A stretch of 57,763 nucleotides of DNA from Armatimonadota bacterium (GTDB taxonomy: Bacteria; Armatimonadota; Chthonomonadetes; Chthonomonadales; CAJBBX01), in the NCBI GenBank assembly GCA_026392115.1, contig JAPLCQ010000029.1:1-57763 (forward strand), read 5' to 3'. Made by a program: the position numbers and the translations under genes. Position 1 is the first letter of the stretch, and the number at the start of each line of letters is the position of its first letter. This document shows, one piece after another, positions 16,225 through 24,577 of this stretch. The notes below the pieces were generated by a model. It was given only the letters and a program-made list of their open reading frames with translations. It was not told the DNA's origin and ran no database searches.

Positions 16225-18924
16225 ATGAATCTTCCTGGACGTTGTATGCTGTCGATCGCCGGTTTGGGGTTGGCCTGCGCCGCCCCGGCAGCGCTCGCCG
16301 GCGGTGGCCTTCCGACCGCGGATGCGGTCCGAGCCGCCAAGACTGCTGCCTCTGTGCGCTTCGAGGCCAATGTGGGTCAGACCGACCCAGCGGTGCGGTA
16401 TGTTGCGCGTGGCGCTCAGTATGGGCTGTTCCTCAAGCCGAGCCAGATGACGCTGGCCCTGCGAGGCGGGCGGACCCCTGAGCAGCGGCTTGCCGGTCGC
16501 CTTCCCGGCGGCGACCCGTTCGCGGGTGGCAAGACCTCGGTGCTGCAGATGGACCTGGCGGGCGCCAGTCGGACCGCGCGCGCTCTGCCCATGGGCAAGG
16601 CGCTGTTCACGACCCGCTACCTGCGGGCATCGGGTAGCCTGTCGGCCCCGACCTTCGGCGCCGTGGGTTTCCAGGGCGTCTACCCGGGCATCGATCTGGC
16701 GTATTACGGCAAGGGCAATTCGGTCGAGCATGACTTCGTCGTCAAGCCCGGCGCGAATCCGAGCCGCATTGCCATGGACTTCTCCGGTGCGAACAGCGTG
16801 ACGGTGCGCAACGGCGCTCTCGTGCTGATGTCAGACGCCGGCGCGGTCCGCTGGGAGCGCCCCGTGGCCTACCAGCTCGTCAACGGCCACCGAGTGGGCG
16901 TCCCTGCGACCTATCAGGTCGCTCGGACGGCGAAGGGCGCCGCGCGCGTTTCATTCAAGGTTGCGCGGTACGACACTGGCCGTGCGCTCGTGATCGACCC
17001 GATCCTGACCTTCTCAACCTATCTCGGCGGTTCGGCCGATGAGGACGACGCCTGGGGCGTGGCCGTCAGCCCCGCCGGCTACGTCGCCGTGGTTGGTCAG
17101 ACCTGGTCTGCGAACTTCCCGGCTCCGTCGTACACGCTGTCCGGCAGCACCGACGCCTTCGTTACCGTCCTGAACTCCACCGGTACGGCGGTACATGGAT
17201 CGGTCCTGATTGGCGGATCCGGTGACGATACCGCGTTCGGCGCCGCGGCGGATGCGTCAGGCAACCTTTACGTTGGTGGAGCCACCTCGTCACCAGACTT
17301 CCCGGTCTCCCCGGGCGCGGCGCAGACGGCGTTCGGTGGCGTGGTTGACGGCTTCGTCCTGAAGATTTCCGCACTCGGCGTTCCGGTCTACAGCACCTAT
17401 GTGGGTGGCTCCGACGTAGACATCGTGAACTCGGTGGCAGTGAACGCCGCTGGCCAGGCCGCCTTCGGCGGTCAGTCCGGTTCACACGATCTGCCGGTCG
17501 TGGCCGCGCTCCAGCCGTACCAGGGCGGCTATGACGCCTTCGTCGGTCAGGTGAACGCGGCGGGCTCCGCCTTTGGGTGGCTCACCTTCTACGCCGGCTA
17601 TGGCACCGATGCGATTTCGGCGGTTGCATACGACGCGACCGGCAATGTCTGCTTCGCGGGCGGAACCGATTCGACCGGCTTCCCCGCAACCGCGAATTCG
17701 TTCGGATCGACCGTCAAGGGCGGCGTCGATGCCTTCGCCGGCAAGATAAACGGCGCTGGCACGGCAGTGATCTACGGCGGGCGCACGGGCGGCTCGGGCG
17801 ACGACTACGCCATGGGCCTTGCGGTTGAGGCCAGTGGTGCGCTCTTTGTCACCGGCTACACGACCTCCGCCAACTTCCCGCTCGTCTCCGGCGCGCCGAT
17901 CAGCGTTGCGCCGGCGAACTACAACGGCTTCCTCTTCAGGACCAACTCCCCGGGAACCGCGATCACCGGATCGACCTACCTCGGCGGCAACGGCTACGAT
18001 GTGGCCTATGGCGTCGTGTTGGTTAATGGCGCCCCGGTGGTGGTTGGCAGCACGCAGTCGACCAACTTCCCGGTCACTGCCGGCGCGTTTCAGTCCACCC
18101 TGTCCGGCGCCGGCGACCTGTTTGTTTCGGCCCTGGGCTCGGACATCAAGTCGCTGACGTACAGCACCTACCTCGGCGGTTCCGGTGCAGAGGTGGCGTC
18201 GGCCATCACGAGCGCCGGCTCCGTCGTGTATCTGGTCGGCGGCACCGCATCCCGGAACTACCCGGTGACCAGTGGTGTGGTTCAGCCGGCCTACGCGGGC
18301 AACTGGGACGGCATCGTCACCGCGATCAACTTCACGGCCGGTACCAATATCGTGGTGAACTCGGTGACCGGTGGCGTCGGCGATGCCATCACGCACCTGG
18401 CGACCCTGAAGACATCGGGCGGCGTCGCGATCGCCGGACGCACGCTGACCTTCAAGGTGGATGGCACCGGTATCGGGACCTCCGCCCCGACAAACGCGTC
18501 CGGCATGGGCATTCTGAACTGGACCGTTACGGCGTTCACGGTCGGTGCGCACGCGATCACGGCTGACTTTGCCGGCGACGCCGTCTACGCGGCATCAACC
18601 GGCGCCGGTACGCTCACCGTCAGCGCAGGCTCCAACACCAAGTCCGTGGTGCCGAATCTCTCCTGCGCCCGCGGCGCATCGGCGACTGTGTCCGGTACGC
18701 TCTACAAGTCTACCGGCACCGTGCCCCTTGCATCCAGGACCATCACGTTCATCGTAAACGGTGTGAACCTGGGCACCTCGCTGACTAACGCCAGCGGCGT
18801 GGCCACGAAGACCTTCACGGTTCCCGCCGGATGGACCCCGGGTGGCTCCTCGATCCAGTTCAAGTTCACCGGTGACGCCAGCTACAACAGCTCCACCGGG
18901 TTCGGGACCTTCACCACGCTGTAG
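16225..18924 (+). CDS. Secreted SBBP-repeat beta-propeller protein with two Ig-like domains
   Basis: 899 residues with a GGAGGG ribosome site and a signal peptide (LSIAGLGLACAAPAALAGG). Residues 35-270 match the N-terminal region usual in SBBP proteins (FEANVGQTDPAVRYVARG, then YPGIDLAYYGKGNSVEHDF and IDPILTFSTYLGG). From about 265 to 700, SBBP repeats follow (YLGGSGDD.A.G.A.D..GN.Y..G.T.S..FP). Two Ig-like units (about 705-805 and 805-899) of the same type as in the upstream protease end the protein. Function is probably structural or binding at the cell surface; no enzymatic motif is visible. Confidence 0.88.
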   Translation: MNLPGRCMLSIAGLGLACAAPAALAGGGLPTADAVRAAKTAASVRFEANVGQTDPAVRYVARGAQYGLFLKPSQMTLALRGGRTPEQRLAGRLPGGDPFAGGKTSVLQMDLAGASRTARALPMGKALFTTRYLRASGSLSAPTFGAVGFQGVYPGIDLAYYGKGNSVEHDFVVKPGANPSRIAMDFSGANSVTVRNGALVLMSDAGAVRWERPVAYQLVNGHRVGVPATYQVARTAKGAARVSFKVARYDTGRALVIDPILTFSTYLGGSADEDDAWGVAVSPAGYVAVVGQTWSANFPAPSYTLSGSTDAFVTVLNSTGTAVHGSVLIGGSGDDTAFGAAADASGNLYVGGATSSPDFPVSPGAAQTAFGGVVDGFVLKISALGVPVYSTYVGGSDVDIVNSVAVNAAGQAAFGGQSGSHDLPVVAALQPYQGGYDAFVGQVNAAGSAFGWLTFYAGYGTDAISAVAYDATGNVCFAGGTDSTGFPATANSFGSTVKGGVDAFAGKINGAGTAVIYGGRTGGSGDDYAMGLAVEASGALFVTGYTTSANFPLVSGAPISVAPANYNGFLFRTNSPGTAITGSTYLGGNGYDVAYGVVLVNGAPVVVGSTQSTNFPVTAGAFQSTLSGAGDLFVSALGSDIKSLTYSTYLGGSGAEVASAITSAGSVVYLVGGTASRNYPVTSGVVQPAYAGNWDGIVTAINFTAGTNIVVNSVTGGVGDAITHLATLKTSGGVAIAGRTLTFKVDGTGIGTSAPTNASGMGILNWTVTAFTVGAHAITADFAGDAVYAASTGAGTLTVSAGSNTKSVVPNLSCARGASATVSGTLYKSTGTVPLASRTITFIVNGVNLGTSLTNASGVATKTFTVPAGWTPGGSSIQFKFTGDASYNSSTGFGTFTTL

Positions 18925-18951
18925 TCCTCGGACTCGGCGTCGAGCCAGACA

Positions 18952-18994
18952 AGAGAGCGACCGGCCCCCATCGTTGGGGCTGGTCGCTCTCTTT
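18952..18994. terminator. Strong hairpin between convergent genes
   Basis: AGAGAGCGACCGGCCCC pairs with GGGGCTGGTCGCTCTCT across a short loop (one G-T pair), followed by TTT. It sits 28 bases after the SBBP stop and 40 bases after the rdgB stop on the other strand, so it can end both transcripts. Confidence 0.85.
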
Positions 18995-19034
18995 GTGCCT
19001 ATGCGGCGTCATCGCCTGGGGCGATGGGCGGTCG

Positions 19035-19664
19035 CTAAGCAGGACCGAACAGGTCGGCGATGGCCAGTTTCGCGCAGGCCAGGGCCTGTCCCCGGTGGCT
19101 GATGCCGTGCTTGATCTCAGGAGGCAGTTCGGCCATATGCCTGCCAAGGGCCGGGACGAAAAAGATGGGGTCGTATCCGAAGCCGAACGCGCCGCGCTGC
19201 TCGCGCGCGATCCGACCCTCACACACGCCATGGCAGCCGACCGTACGGCCGTCCGGCGTGGCGATGGCCACTGCCGCCCGGAACCGACATCCCCGTTGCT
19301 CGTCCGGGACGTGTCGCAGCATCTCGAGGATGCGCACCATCTTCGCCGGGAATGGGGTCTCTTCGCCCAGGAAACGCCGCGAGTAGACGCCCGGCGCGCC
19401 GTCCAGCGCGTCGATCTCCAGCCCGGCGTCATCGGCCACGCAGACACGGCCCGTGATCCGGCATGCCGCCAGGGCCTTGATCTCGGCGTTTTCCATGTAG
19501 GTGCAGCCGGTCTCCTCGGGGTCGAACGGCTCGCCCGGGAAGTGCGCCATCGTCAGGATGCGAATGCCACAGCCCTGCAGAATCTGCTCCATCTCGGCGC
19601 ACTTGCCCGGATTCCCGGTGGCGACCACCAACTCGCGTCGAAGCCCCGGGCCGGTCTCCGTCAC
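19035..19664 (-). CDS. rdgB: XTP/dITP diphosphatase (non-canonical purine NTPase)
   Basis: 209 residues, normal for the HAM1/RdgB family, which hydrolyses dITP, XTP and ITP to monophosphates and keeps deaminated purines out of DNA. Motifs seen: the N-terminal VVATGNPGK nucleotide-binding strand, VADDAGLEIDAL with the metal/catalytic aspartates, and FGFGYDPIFF near the C-terminus, followed by SHRGQAL. The GTG start overlaps the DUF1844 stop by four bases (GTGA), so the two are coupled. Confidence 0.93.
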   Translation of the reverse strand: MTETGPGLRRELVVATGNPGKCAEMEQILQGCGIRILTMAHFPGEPFDPEETGCTYMENAEIKALAACRITGRVCVADDAGLEIDALDGAPGVYSRRFLGEETPFPAKMVRILEMLRHVPDEQRGCRFRAAVAIATPDGRTVGCHGVCEGRIAREQRGAFGFGYDPIFFVPALGRHMAELPPEIKHGISHRGQALACAKLAIADLFGPA

Positions 19665-20071
19665 TGGGCGGCCCGGCGCACGTAGTTGGCTCGAAGGTCG
19701 GTCACAAGGTTGCGAATCTCGCGCTTCAGCGGGCCGTCCACCAGCGGCTCAACGGCAGTGGCCACCGCGGCGAGGCTATCGATCATCGCCTTGGCCTCGA
19801 CCAGGTTCTCGGTGACCTCGTTGGTGGCCGGGTCTGCGTGGAGGCCCAGCGCGATCCAGGCTCCCTGGCCCAGGATGTCGAGGCACATGAGCATCCGATC
19901 ACGGGCGCCGAGCTTCGGGTGCGGCGGCATCGCATCGTCGTCGTCATCCGGCGCCGCGTCGCTGTCGTCGGGCCCGAGGTCGACTTCGGTGGTCGGCGGG
20001 TCGGCATCCGGGATATCGGCGCCGCCGCGCTTGTCGACGAAGGTGAAGCCAGTCTCTTCGGTATCGGGCAT
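19661..20071 (-). CDS. DUF1844 domain protein
   Basis: 136 residues. An acidic, disordered N-terminus (about 1-50, with a run DDDDD) is followed by the DUF1844 helices (AWIALGLHADPATNEVTENLVEAKAMIDSLA...LRANYV). The family is small, cytoplasmic and uncharacterised, found in Planctomycetes, Acidobacteria and relatives. GGAGG precedes the ATG. It is the first gene of a two-gene unit with rdgB. Confidence 0.85.
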   Translation of the reverse strand: MPDTEETGFTFVDKRGGADIPDADPPTTEVDLGPDDSDAAPDDDDDAMPPHPKLGARDRMLMCLDILGQGAWIALGLHADPATNEVTENLVEAKAMIDSLAAVATAVEPLVDGPLKREIRNLVTDLRANYVRRAAQ

Positions 20072-20114
20072 GGGGGTTGATCCTCCTGCGGTGTGGTGTC
20101 ATCGGCTACGGAGG

Positions 20115-20122
20115 AGTATAAC
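20115..20122. promoter_or_regulatory. Possible divergent -10 boxes
   Basis: AGTATAAC contains TATACT on the minus strand (towards DUF1844/rdgB) and TATAAC on the plus strand (towards the Nif3-like gene). Neither has a convincing -35 box, so this is only a plausible shared promoter region. Confidence 0.3.
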
Positions 20123-20181
20123 ATAAGGGCCAACGGCACGGTCCACCCGGCTCGTGCGGATGGGGGCTGCGGAGGTGCGGG

Positions 20182-20934
20182 ATGCTGTCGGGCGAGCTGG
20201 CCGGATATCTGGACGACTACCTCGGTGTCGCATCGTTTCAGGACTACACGGGCGCCTACAACGGCCTCCAGGTTGAGGCCGCCCGCCCGATGGCCAGGGT
20301 CGCCTTTGCCGTGGACGCATGCCAGTTCACCATCGACCAGGCGGTTGCGCGCGGGGCTGACGCGCTGGTCGTGCATCACGGTCTATTCTGGGGCGCTACG
20401 GCGCCCATCACCGGCACGCGCTACCGACGCCTATCGGCTCTGATCCGCGCCGACGTTGCGCTCTACTCGTGCCACCTGCCGCTGGATGCGCACGCGGAGG
20501 TGGGGAACAACGCATGCCTTGCCCGCCTCCTCGGCGTCACCAATCCGGCGCCCTTCGGCCTCGTCTCCGGCAACGCGGTGGGGCTGATGGGCGATGCTCG
20601 GGCCCCGCGAGACGAGTTCGTGCAACGCGTGAGGGACGCCCTCGGGGTTGAGCCGACGGTGCTGCCCTGCGGTCCGGCCGACCTGCGCCGAATGGCGATC
20701 GTCAGCGGCGGGGCGGGACGGCTGGTGAGCGAGGCGGCCGATGCAGGCGCCGACCTGCTCCTGACCGGCGAGGGGTCGCATGACACGTACTTCGTCGCCG
20801 AGGAGCGCGGCGTGAACCTGATCTATGCTGGGCACTACGCCACGGAGTGCGTGGGGGTTCGGGCACTGCAGGCGCATGTAGAGGAGCGGCTGGGGCTGGA
20901 CACGCTCTTCATCGATCATCCCACCGGCCTCTAG
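20182..20934 (+). CDS. Nif3-like dinuclear metal centre protein
   Basis: 250 residues with a GGAGG ribosome site six bases upstream. Nif3/YbgI (DUF34) proteins bind two metals in a ring of subunits; they have been annotated as GTP cyclohydrolase type 2, but the true role is unsettled. Metal ligands visible: H65/H66 in VVHHGLFW, H98 and D102 in SCHLPLDAHAEVGNN, and the C-terminal AGHYATE. Only the two catalytic-domain halves are present; the optional middle insert is absent. Ten bases separate it from the DUF1517 gene. Confidence 0.92.
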   Translation: MLSGELAGYLDDYLGVASFQDYTGAYNGLQVEAARPMARVAFAVDACQFTIDQAVARGADALVVHHGLFWGATAPITGTRYRRLSALIRADVALYSCHLPLDAHAEVGNNACLARLLGVTNPAPFGLVSGNAVGLMGDARAPRDEFVQRVRDALGVEPTVLPCGPADLRRMAIVSGGAGRLVSEAADAGADLLLTGEGSHDTYFVAEERGVNLIYAGHYATECVGVRALQAHVEERLGLDTLFIDHPTGL

Positions 20935-20944
20935 GAGCCTATCG

Positions 20945-21895
20945 ATGCGGCGGTTCATTCGGTCTGCGGCCGTTCTGGCGGCCCTCATATGCCTTGTTCT
21001 GGCTACCGCGGCGCCGCGCATGGGTGGCGGTTTCGGCGGCGGCAGGTCGTCCTTCGGCGGTGGCAGGTCTTCGTTCGGCGGCGGCTTTTCCGGGCGAAGC
21101 TCATGGGGTGGCGGCTCCTCGGGGCGCAGCTCGTGGGGCGGTGGCGGCGGTCGGTCCTCGTATGGCGGTGGTTACCGTCCCATGCCCATCTTCATCCCGT
21201 TCGGCGTCGGCGGACCGCACGGCTCGGGTAGGGGCTTCCTTACGGTTCTGGGCATCATCGCCGGTGTGGTGGTCCTGGTCGTGGCGGCCTCCGCGGCCTC
21301 CCAGTGGTGGGCCAACCGCTGCTCGCTGGTCAACGTGGGCTTTCGCCTGCGCAGGGGCGCCGCCTATGCCCACATGCTGGACGGCATTCTGGACGGCGCC
21401 GAGGTTGGCACCGTTACGGGCCGCGTCACGGCGCTGCACCGGTTGGTCAAGCACATTGATCCGTCGGACATTCTGGACTCCTACGTCCGGATTCCCGTGC
21501 GCCATGGCGGCTCGGAGCAGGTCGGGAAGCAGGCTGAGGATCAGGCGAGGACTCTCATGGATCGGCTGGGAATGACGCCTGAGACGGTCAACGTGGCCGA
21601 TGAGGATGGCCAAAGCGTACAGGTGAGTGCGCGGGCCGGCCGCGACGCCTCTGCGGGCGACACGGACGGTTGCGTCCTGTCGCTTCTGCTGGGTGTCCGT
21701 GCGGGCAAGCTGACCGGCATCAAGCCGACGGGTGCGCCTGAGGACTCCGTTGTTCTGCTCAATCTGCTGGAGGCTCTGCCGGGACGCGACCTGGCCGCGT
21801 TCTACACGTTCTACACGCCCAACGGCGGCGTGCGCATGGACACCAACATGGCCGACCGCGCCTACCTCGACATGAAGGCCCTGGCGCAAGGCTGA
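20945..21895 (+). CDS. DUF1517-like membrane protein with Gly-rich segment
   Basis: 316 residues. A signal peptide (IRSAAVLAALICLVLATAAP) is followed by a glycine/serine/arginine low-complexity stretch (GGGRSSFGGG repeats, about 27-75), a membrane helix near 100-120 (LTVLGIIAGVVVLVVAASAA), and a soluble domain. The soluble part resembles DUF1517 of cyanobacteria and plastids, including the late DGCVLSLLLGV strand and FYTFYTPNG near the end. This assignment rests on pattern memory. No known activity. Confidence 0.65.
   Translation: MRRFIRSAAVLAALICLVLATAAPRMGGGFGGGRSSFGGGRSSFGGGFSGRSSWGGGSSGRSSWGGGGGRSSYGGGYRPMPIFIPFGVGGPHGSGRGFLTVLGIIAGVVVLVVAASAASQWWANRCSLVNVGFRLRRGAAYAHMLDGILDGAEVGTVTGRVTALHRLVKHIDPSDILDSYVRIPVRHGGSEQVGKQAEDQARTLMDRLGMTPETVNVADEDGQSVQVSARAGRDASAGDTDGCVLSLLLGVRAGKLTGIKPTGAPEDSVVLLNLLEALPGRDLAAFYTFYTPNGGVRMDTNMADRAYLDMKALAQG
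21020..21175 (+). repeat. Gly/Ser/Arg-rich low-complexity repeats
   Basis: Imperfect DNA repeats of GGCGGTGGCAGGTCTTCGTTC type encode GGGRSSFGGG and SGRSSWGGG units inside the DUF1517-like gene. Repeats of this kind change length easily by slippage. Confidence 0.7.
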
Positions 21896-21927
21896 CGTCG
21901 GAACCCAATACGAGAAGGAGCTTCACC

Positions 21928-23010
21928 ATGGCAGAAGGCCTCACGGTGCCGGCGAGCGGCACGCTTGATCTCGTCTCGCTAGGGGCGCTGGTCCATCGCC
22001 TGGATACCGGGGTCATCCCGTTCCGAAAAGCCTCCGAGTGCCGGATCCACGTCAGCGGCGGCGAGTTCAACGTCGCGGCCAACCTCGCCGATTGCTTCGG
22101 CCTGAAGACGGGCGTCGTCTCGGCCATGGTGGACTACCCCGTCGGCGACCTGATCGCCGAGCGAGTCCGCGCCATGGGCGTTCGGCCGCACTACCGCCGC
22201 TTTGAGCACGACGGCGTCACCGGCCCCAATATGGCCACCGTGTACAGCGACCGAGGTTGCGGCGTGCGGGCGCCGGTGGTCTTCTACAACCGCTGCAATG
22301 AAGCGGCAGCGCGGCTCAAGCCCGGCGACTTCGACTGGGGAGCCGTCTTTGCCGGCGGCGTCCGCTGGTTCCACTCGGGCGGCATCTTCGCGGCCCTGTC
22401 GCCGACCACGGCGGAACTGATCATCGAGGGCATGCGGGCTGCACGCGGAGCCGGCGCCGTCGTCTCGTTCGATCTCAACTTCCGCGAGAAGCTGTGGCGC
22501 GTAGCCGGCGGGCTGGACACAGCACAGGAGACGCTGAAACGGATCGTGGCCAACGTGGACGTGCTGGTGGGGAACGAGGAGGACCTGCAGAAGGGTCTCG
22601 GCGTTCCCGGTCCGGATGTGGCAGCAGCCTCGAAGCTGGACCCCAGCGCCTTCGTCGCCATGATCGACAGCGTCGTCGCCCGCCATCCGAACGTGAAGGT
22701 GGTGGCCACGACCCTCCGTGACGTGAGATCGACCAACCGCCACCTCTGGGGCGCCGTGGCCTGGATCGGTGGCGAGGTCCATGTGGCTCCCACCTGCGAG
22801 TTGGACGTGTACGACCGTGTGGGCGGCGGCGACGGCTTCGCGTCAGGCCTCTTCTACGGTCTTCTGTCCGGCGCGGCGCCCGCCGATGCCGTCGCGCTGG
22901 GCTGGGCACACGGCGCCCTGCTCACCTCGTTCCCCGGCGACACCACCATGGCGACGCTGGCCCAGGTCAAGGCCTTCGCGGCTGGAGGCTCGGCCAGGAT
23001 CCAAAGGTAG
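21928..23010 (+). CDS. kdgK: PfkB-family sugar kinase, 2-keto-3-deoxygluconate kinase-like
   Basis: 360 residues with AAGGAG upstream. The fold is ribokinase/PfkB: an N-terminal substrate-binding GGEFNVAANLA, the central FDLNFREKLW, and the C-terminal phosphate-binding DRVGGGDGFASG, where the family's usual GAGD is GGGD and the last Asp is the catalytic base. The NFREKLW and NEEDL segments resemble KDG kinases. It would phosphorylate 2-keto-3-deoxygluconate from uronic acids. gnd follows on the opposite strand. Assignment to KDG rather than another sugar acid is probable, not certain. Confidence 0.8.
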   Translation: MAEGLTVPASGTLDLVSLGALVHRLDTGVIPFRKASECRIHVSGGEFNVAANLADCFGLKTGVVSAMVDYPVGDLIAERVRAMGVRPHYRRFEHDGVTGPNMATVYSDRGCGVRAPVVFYNRCNEAAARLKPGDFDWGAVFAGGVRWFHSGGIFAALSPTTAELIIEGMRAARGAGAVVSFDLNFREKLWRVAGGLDTAQETLKRIVANVDVLVGNEEDLQKGLGVPGPDVAAASKLDPSAFVAMIDSVVARHPNVKVVATTLRDVRSTNRHLWGAVAWIGGEVHVAPTCELDVYDRVGGGDGFASGLFYGLLSGAAPADAVALGWAHGALLTSFPGDTTMATLAQVKAFAAGGSARIQR

Positions 23011-23028
23011 TCATCCGCCCGGTGCAGC

Positions 23029-23073
23029 GACGCCCCGCCGCAACGGCCCGATCCGGCCTCACGTCGGGGCGTC
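23029..23073. terminator. Hairpin between convergent kdgK-like and gnd genes
   Basis: GACGCCCCG (23029-23037) pairs with CGGGGCGTC (23065-23073), with a small GGCC/GGCC stem in the loop. It is followed by TGCTTCT rather than a pure T-run. It lies 18 bases after the kinase stop and 16 bases after the gnd stop on the other strand. Confidence 0.55.
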
Positions 23074-23089
23074 TGCTTCTGTCAGCCGG

Positions 23090-24496
23090 CTATCCCCACT
23101 GTGAGTGGTAGGCGCCGGGACGGTCCACGCGCTCGTAGGTGTGTGCGCCGAAGAGGTCGCGCTGGGCTTGGATCAGGTTGGCAGGCAGCCGCCGCCGGCG
23201 GTAGCCGTCGTAGTAGGCAAGGGCCGAAGCGAAGGCGGGGACGGGCGTGCCCGCCTGCACGGCCTGGGTCACCACGAGCCGCCAGTTCTCCTGCGCCCGA
23301 GCCACTGCCTCCGTGAAATAGGGGGCAATCAGCAGGTTCTGCAGGTCCGGCGCCTCAAGGTAGGCATCCCGAATTCGGTTCAGGAAGCGCGCGCGGATAA
23401 TGCAGCCGCCGCGCCAGAGCGTGGCGATCTCGGCCGGCTTCAGGTTCCAGCCGTACCGCTCATCGGCCACCTTGAGCAGATCGAACCCCTGCGCGTAGGC
23501 CACCACCTTGGACGCGTAGAGGGCGTCGCGGATCGCGGCCACAAGGGCCTGCTTGTCGCCCTGCCACGTGCCGGATGGTCCTGGTAGGACCGCTGAGGCC
23601 CGCGTGCGGTCGTCCTTCATGGCGGAGAGGTACCGGGCGAAGACCGCCTCGGTGATGGCGGTGACCGGCGAACCCAGTTCCAGCGCGGAGTCCGAGGTCC
23701 ACTTGCCTGTGCCCTTCTGGCCCGCGCGGTCCAGCACGGCATCTACCAGCCAGCCGTCGGTGAGCGTGTCGCGGGTGCGGAAGATTTGCGCCGTAATCTC
23801 GATCAGGTAGGAGTCGAGGTCTCCCTCGTTCCACTGGGTGAACGCCGCGCCGATCTCCTCGTTGGTGAGGCCCAGTCCGGACTTCATCAGGTCATACGCC
23901 TCGGAGATCAGTTGCATATCGGCGTACTCGATGCCGTTATGCACCATCTTCACGTAGTGGCCCGCTCCGCCCTCGCCGATGTAGGTGCAGCAGGGCTCGC
24001 CGTCGACATGCGCCGCGATCTGCGTCAAGATCGGCGCGACGCGCTCGTAGGCTTCCCTCTGCCCGCCGGGCATGATTGCGGGGCCGTTCAGCGCGCCCTC
24101 CTCGCCGCCCGACACGCCCGTGCCGATGTAGAGGATGCCCTCGGCGGCCAGCGCCTCGGCGCGTCGCGCGGTGTCCTCGAAGAAGGAGTTGCCGCCGTCG
24201 ATCAGCAGGTCGCCCTTGCTCAGGTAGGGTTTGATGCCCTCGATGACGCCGTCGACCGCGGCGCCGGCCTTCACCATCATCATGATGGACCGAGGCGCCT
24301 GCACCGCCGCCGCCAGCGCGGCCAGGTCATCGCAAGCCGCAAACGCGCCCTCGTGGCCGAACTCCTCAACGAACCGGTGCGTGGTCTCAACCGTGCGGTT
24401 GTGCACCGCGATCGGAATCCCCTTGCGCGCCACATTCCGGGCCAGGTTTTGTCCCATAACGGCGAGGCCGGTCAGGCCAAAGGTCGGTTTGCCCAT
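23090..24496 (-). CDS. gnd: 6-phosphogluconate dehydrogenase, decarboxylating
   Basis: 468 residues from ATG 24496, where the NADP-binding strand GLTGLAVMGQNLARN begins at once; an upstream in-frame ATG at 24550 would add 18 non-homologous residues. The enzyme turns 6-phosphogluconate plus NADP into ribulose 5-phosphate, CO2 and NADPH (oxidative pentose phosphate pathway). Catalytic signature HYVKMVHNGIEYADMQLI and the GTGVSGGEEGA substrate loop are intact, as is the C-terminal DLFGAHTYERVD tail. Runs from its own candidate promoter at the end of the FGGY gene. Confidence 0.95.
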   Translation of the reverse strand: MGKPTFGLTGLAVMGQNLARNVARKGIPIAVHNRTVETTHRFVEEFGHEGAFAACDDLAALAAAVQAPRSIMMMVKAGAAVDGVIEGIKPYLSKGDLLIDGGNSFFEDTARRAEALAAEGILYIGTGVSGGEEGALNGPAIMPGGQREAYERVAPILTQIAAHVDGEPCCTYIGEGGAGHYVKMVHNGIEYADMQLISEAYDLMKSGLGLTNEEIGAAFTQWNEGDLDSYLIEITAQIFRTRDTLTDGWLVDAVLDRAGQKGTGKWTSDSALELGSPVTAITEAVFARYLSAMKDDRTRASAVLPGPSGTWQGDKQALVAAIRDALYASKVVAYAQGFDLLKVADERYGWNLKPAEIATLWRGGCIIRARFLNRIRDAYLEAPDLQNLLIAPYFTEAVARAQENWRLVVTQAVQAGTPVPAFASALAYYDGYRRRRLPANLIQAQRDLFGAHTYERVDRPGAYHSQWG

Positions 24497-24548
24497 GCGT
24501 GTACCCCCATTGCCGCGCTCCCGGCGCTCGGCGTTATCAGTGGCCCAC

Positions 24549-24577
24549 ATTATACTGGACGGTCGCCGACGGACGCC
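24549..24577 (-). promoter_or_regulatory. Candidate gnd promoter (TATAAT)
   Basis: A perfect TATAAT on the minus strand (24549-24554) contains the TAA stop of the FGGY-like gene. The matching -35 position (about 24572-24577) is a poor GCGTCC. Transcription would begin near 24542, about 45 bases before the gnd ATG. Confidence 0.4.

Noticed and set aside
21020-21175. Repeats considered as a CRISPR array
   Set aside because: They encode an in-frame Gly/Ser/Arg segment and have no unique spacers of regular length.
24497-24550. Longer start for gnd at 24550
   Set aside because: It would overlap the FGGY stop and the TATAAT box and adds residues not found in the family; the Rossmann strand begins right after ATG 24496.
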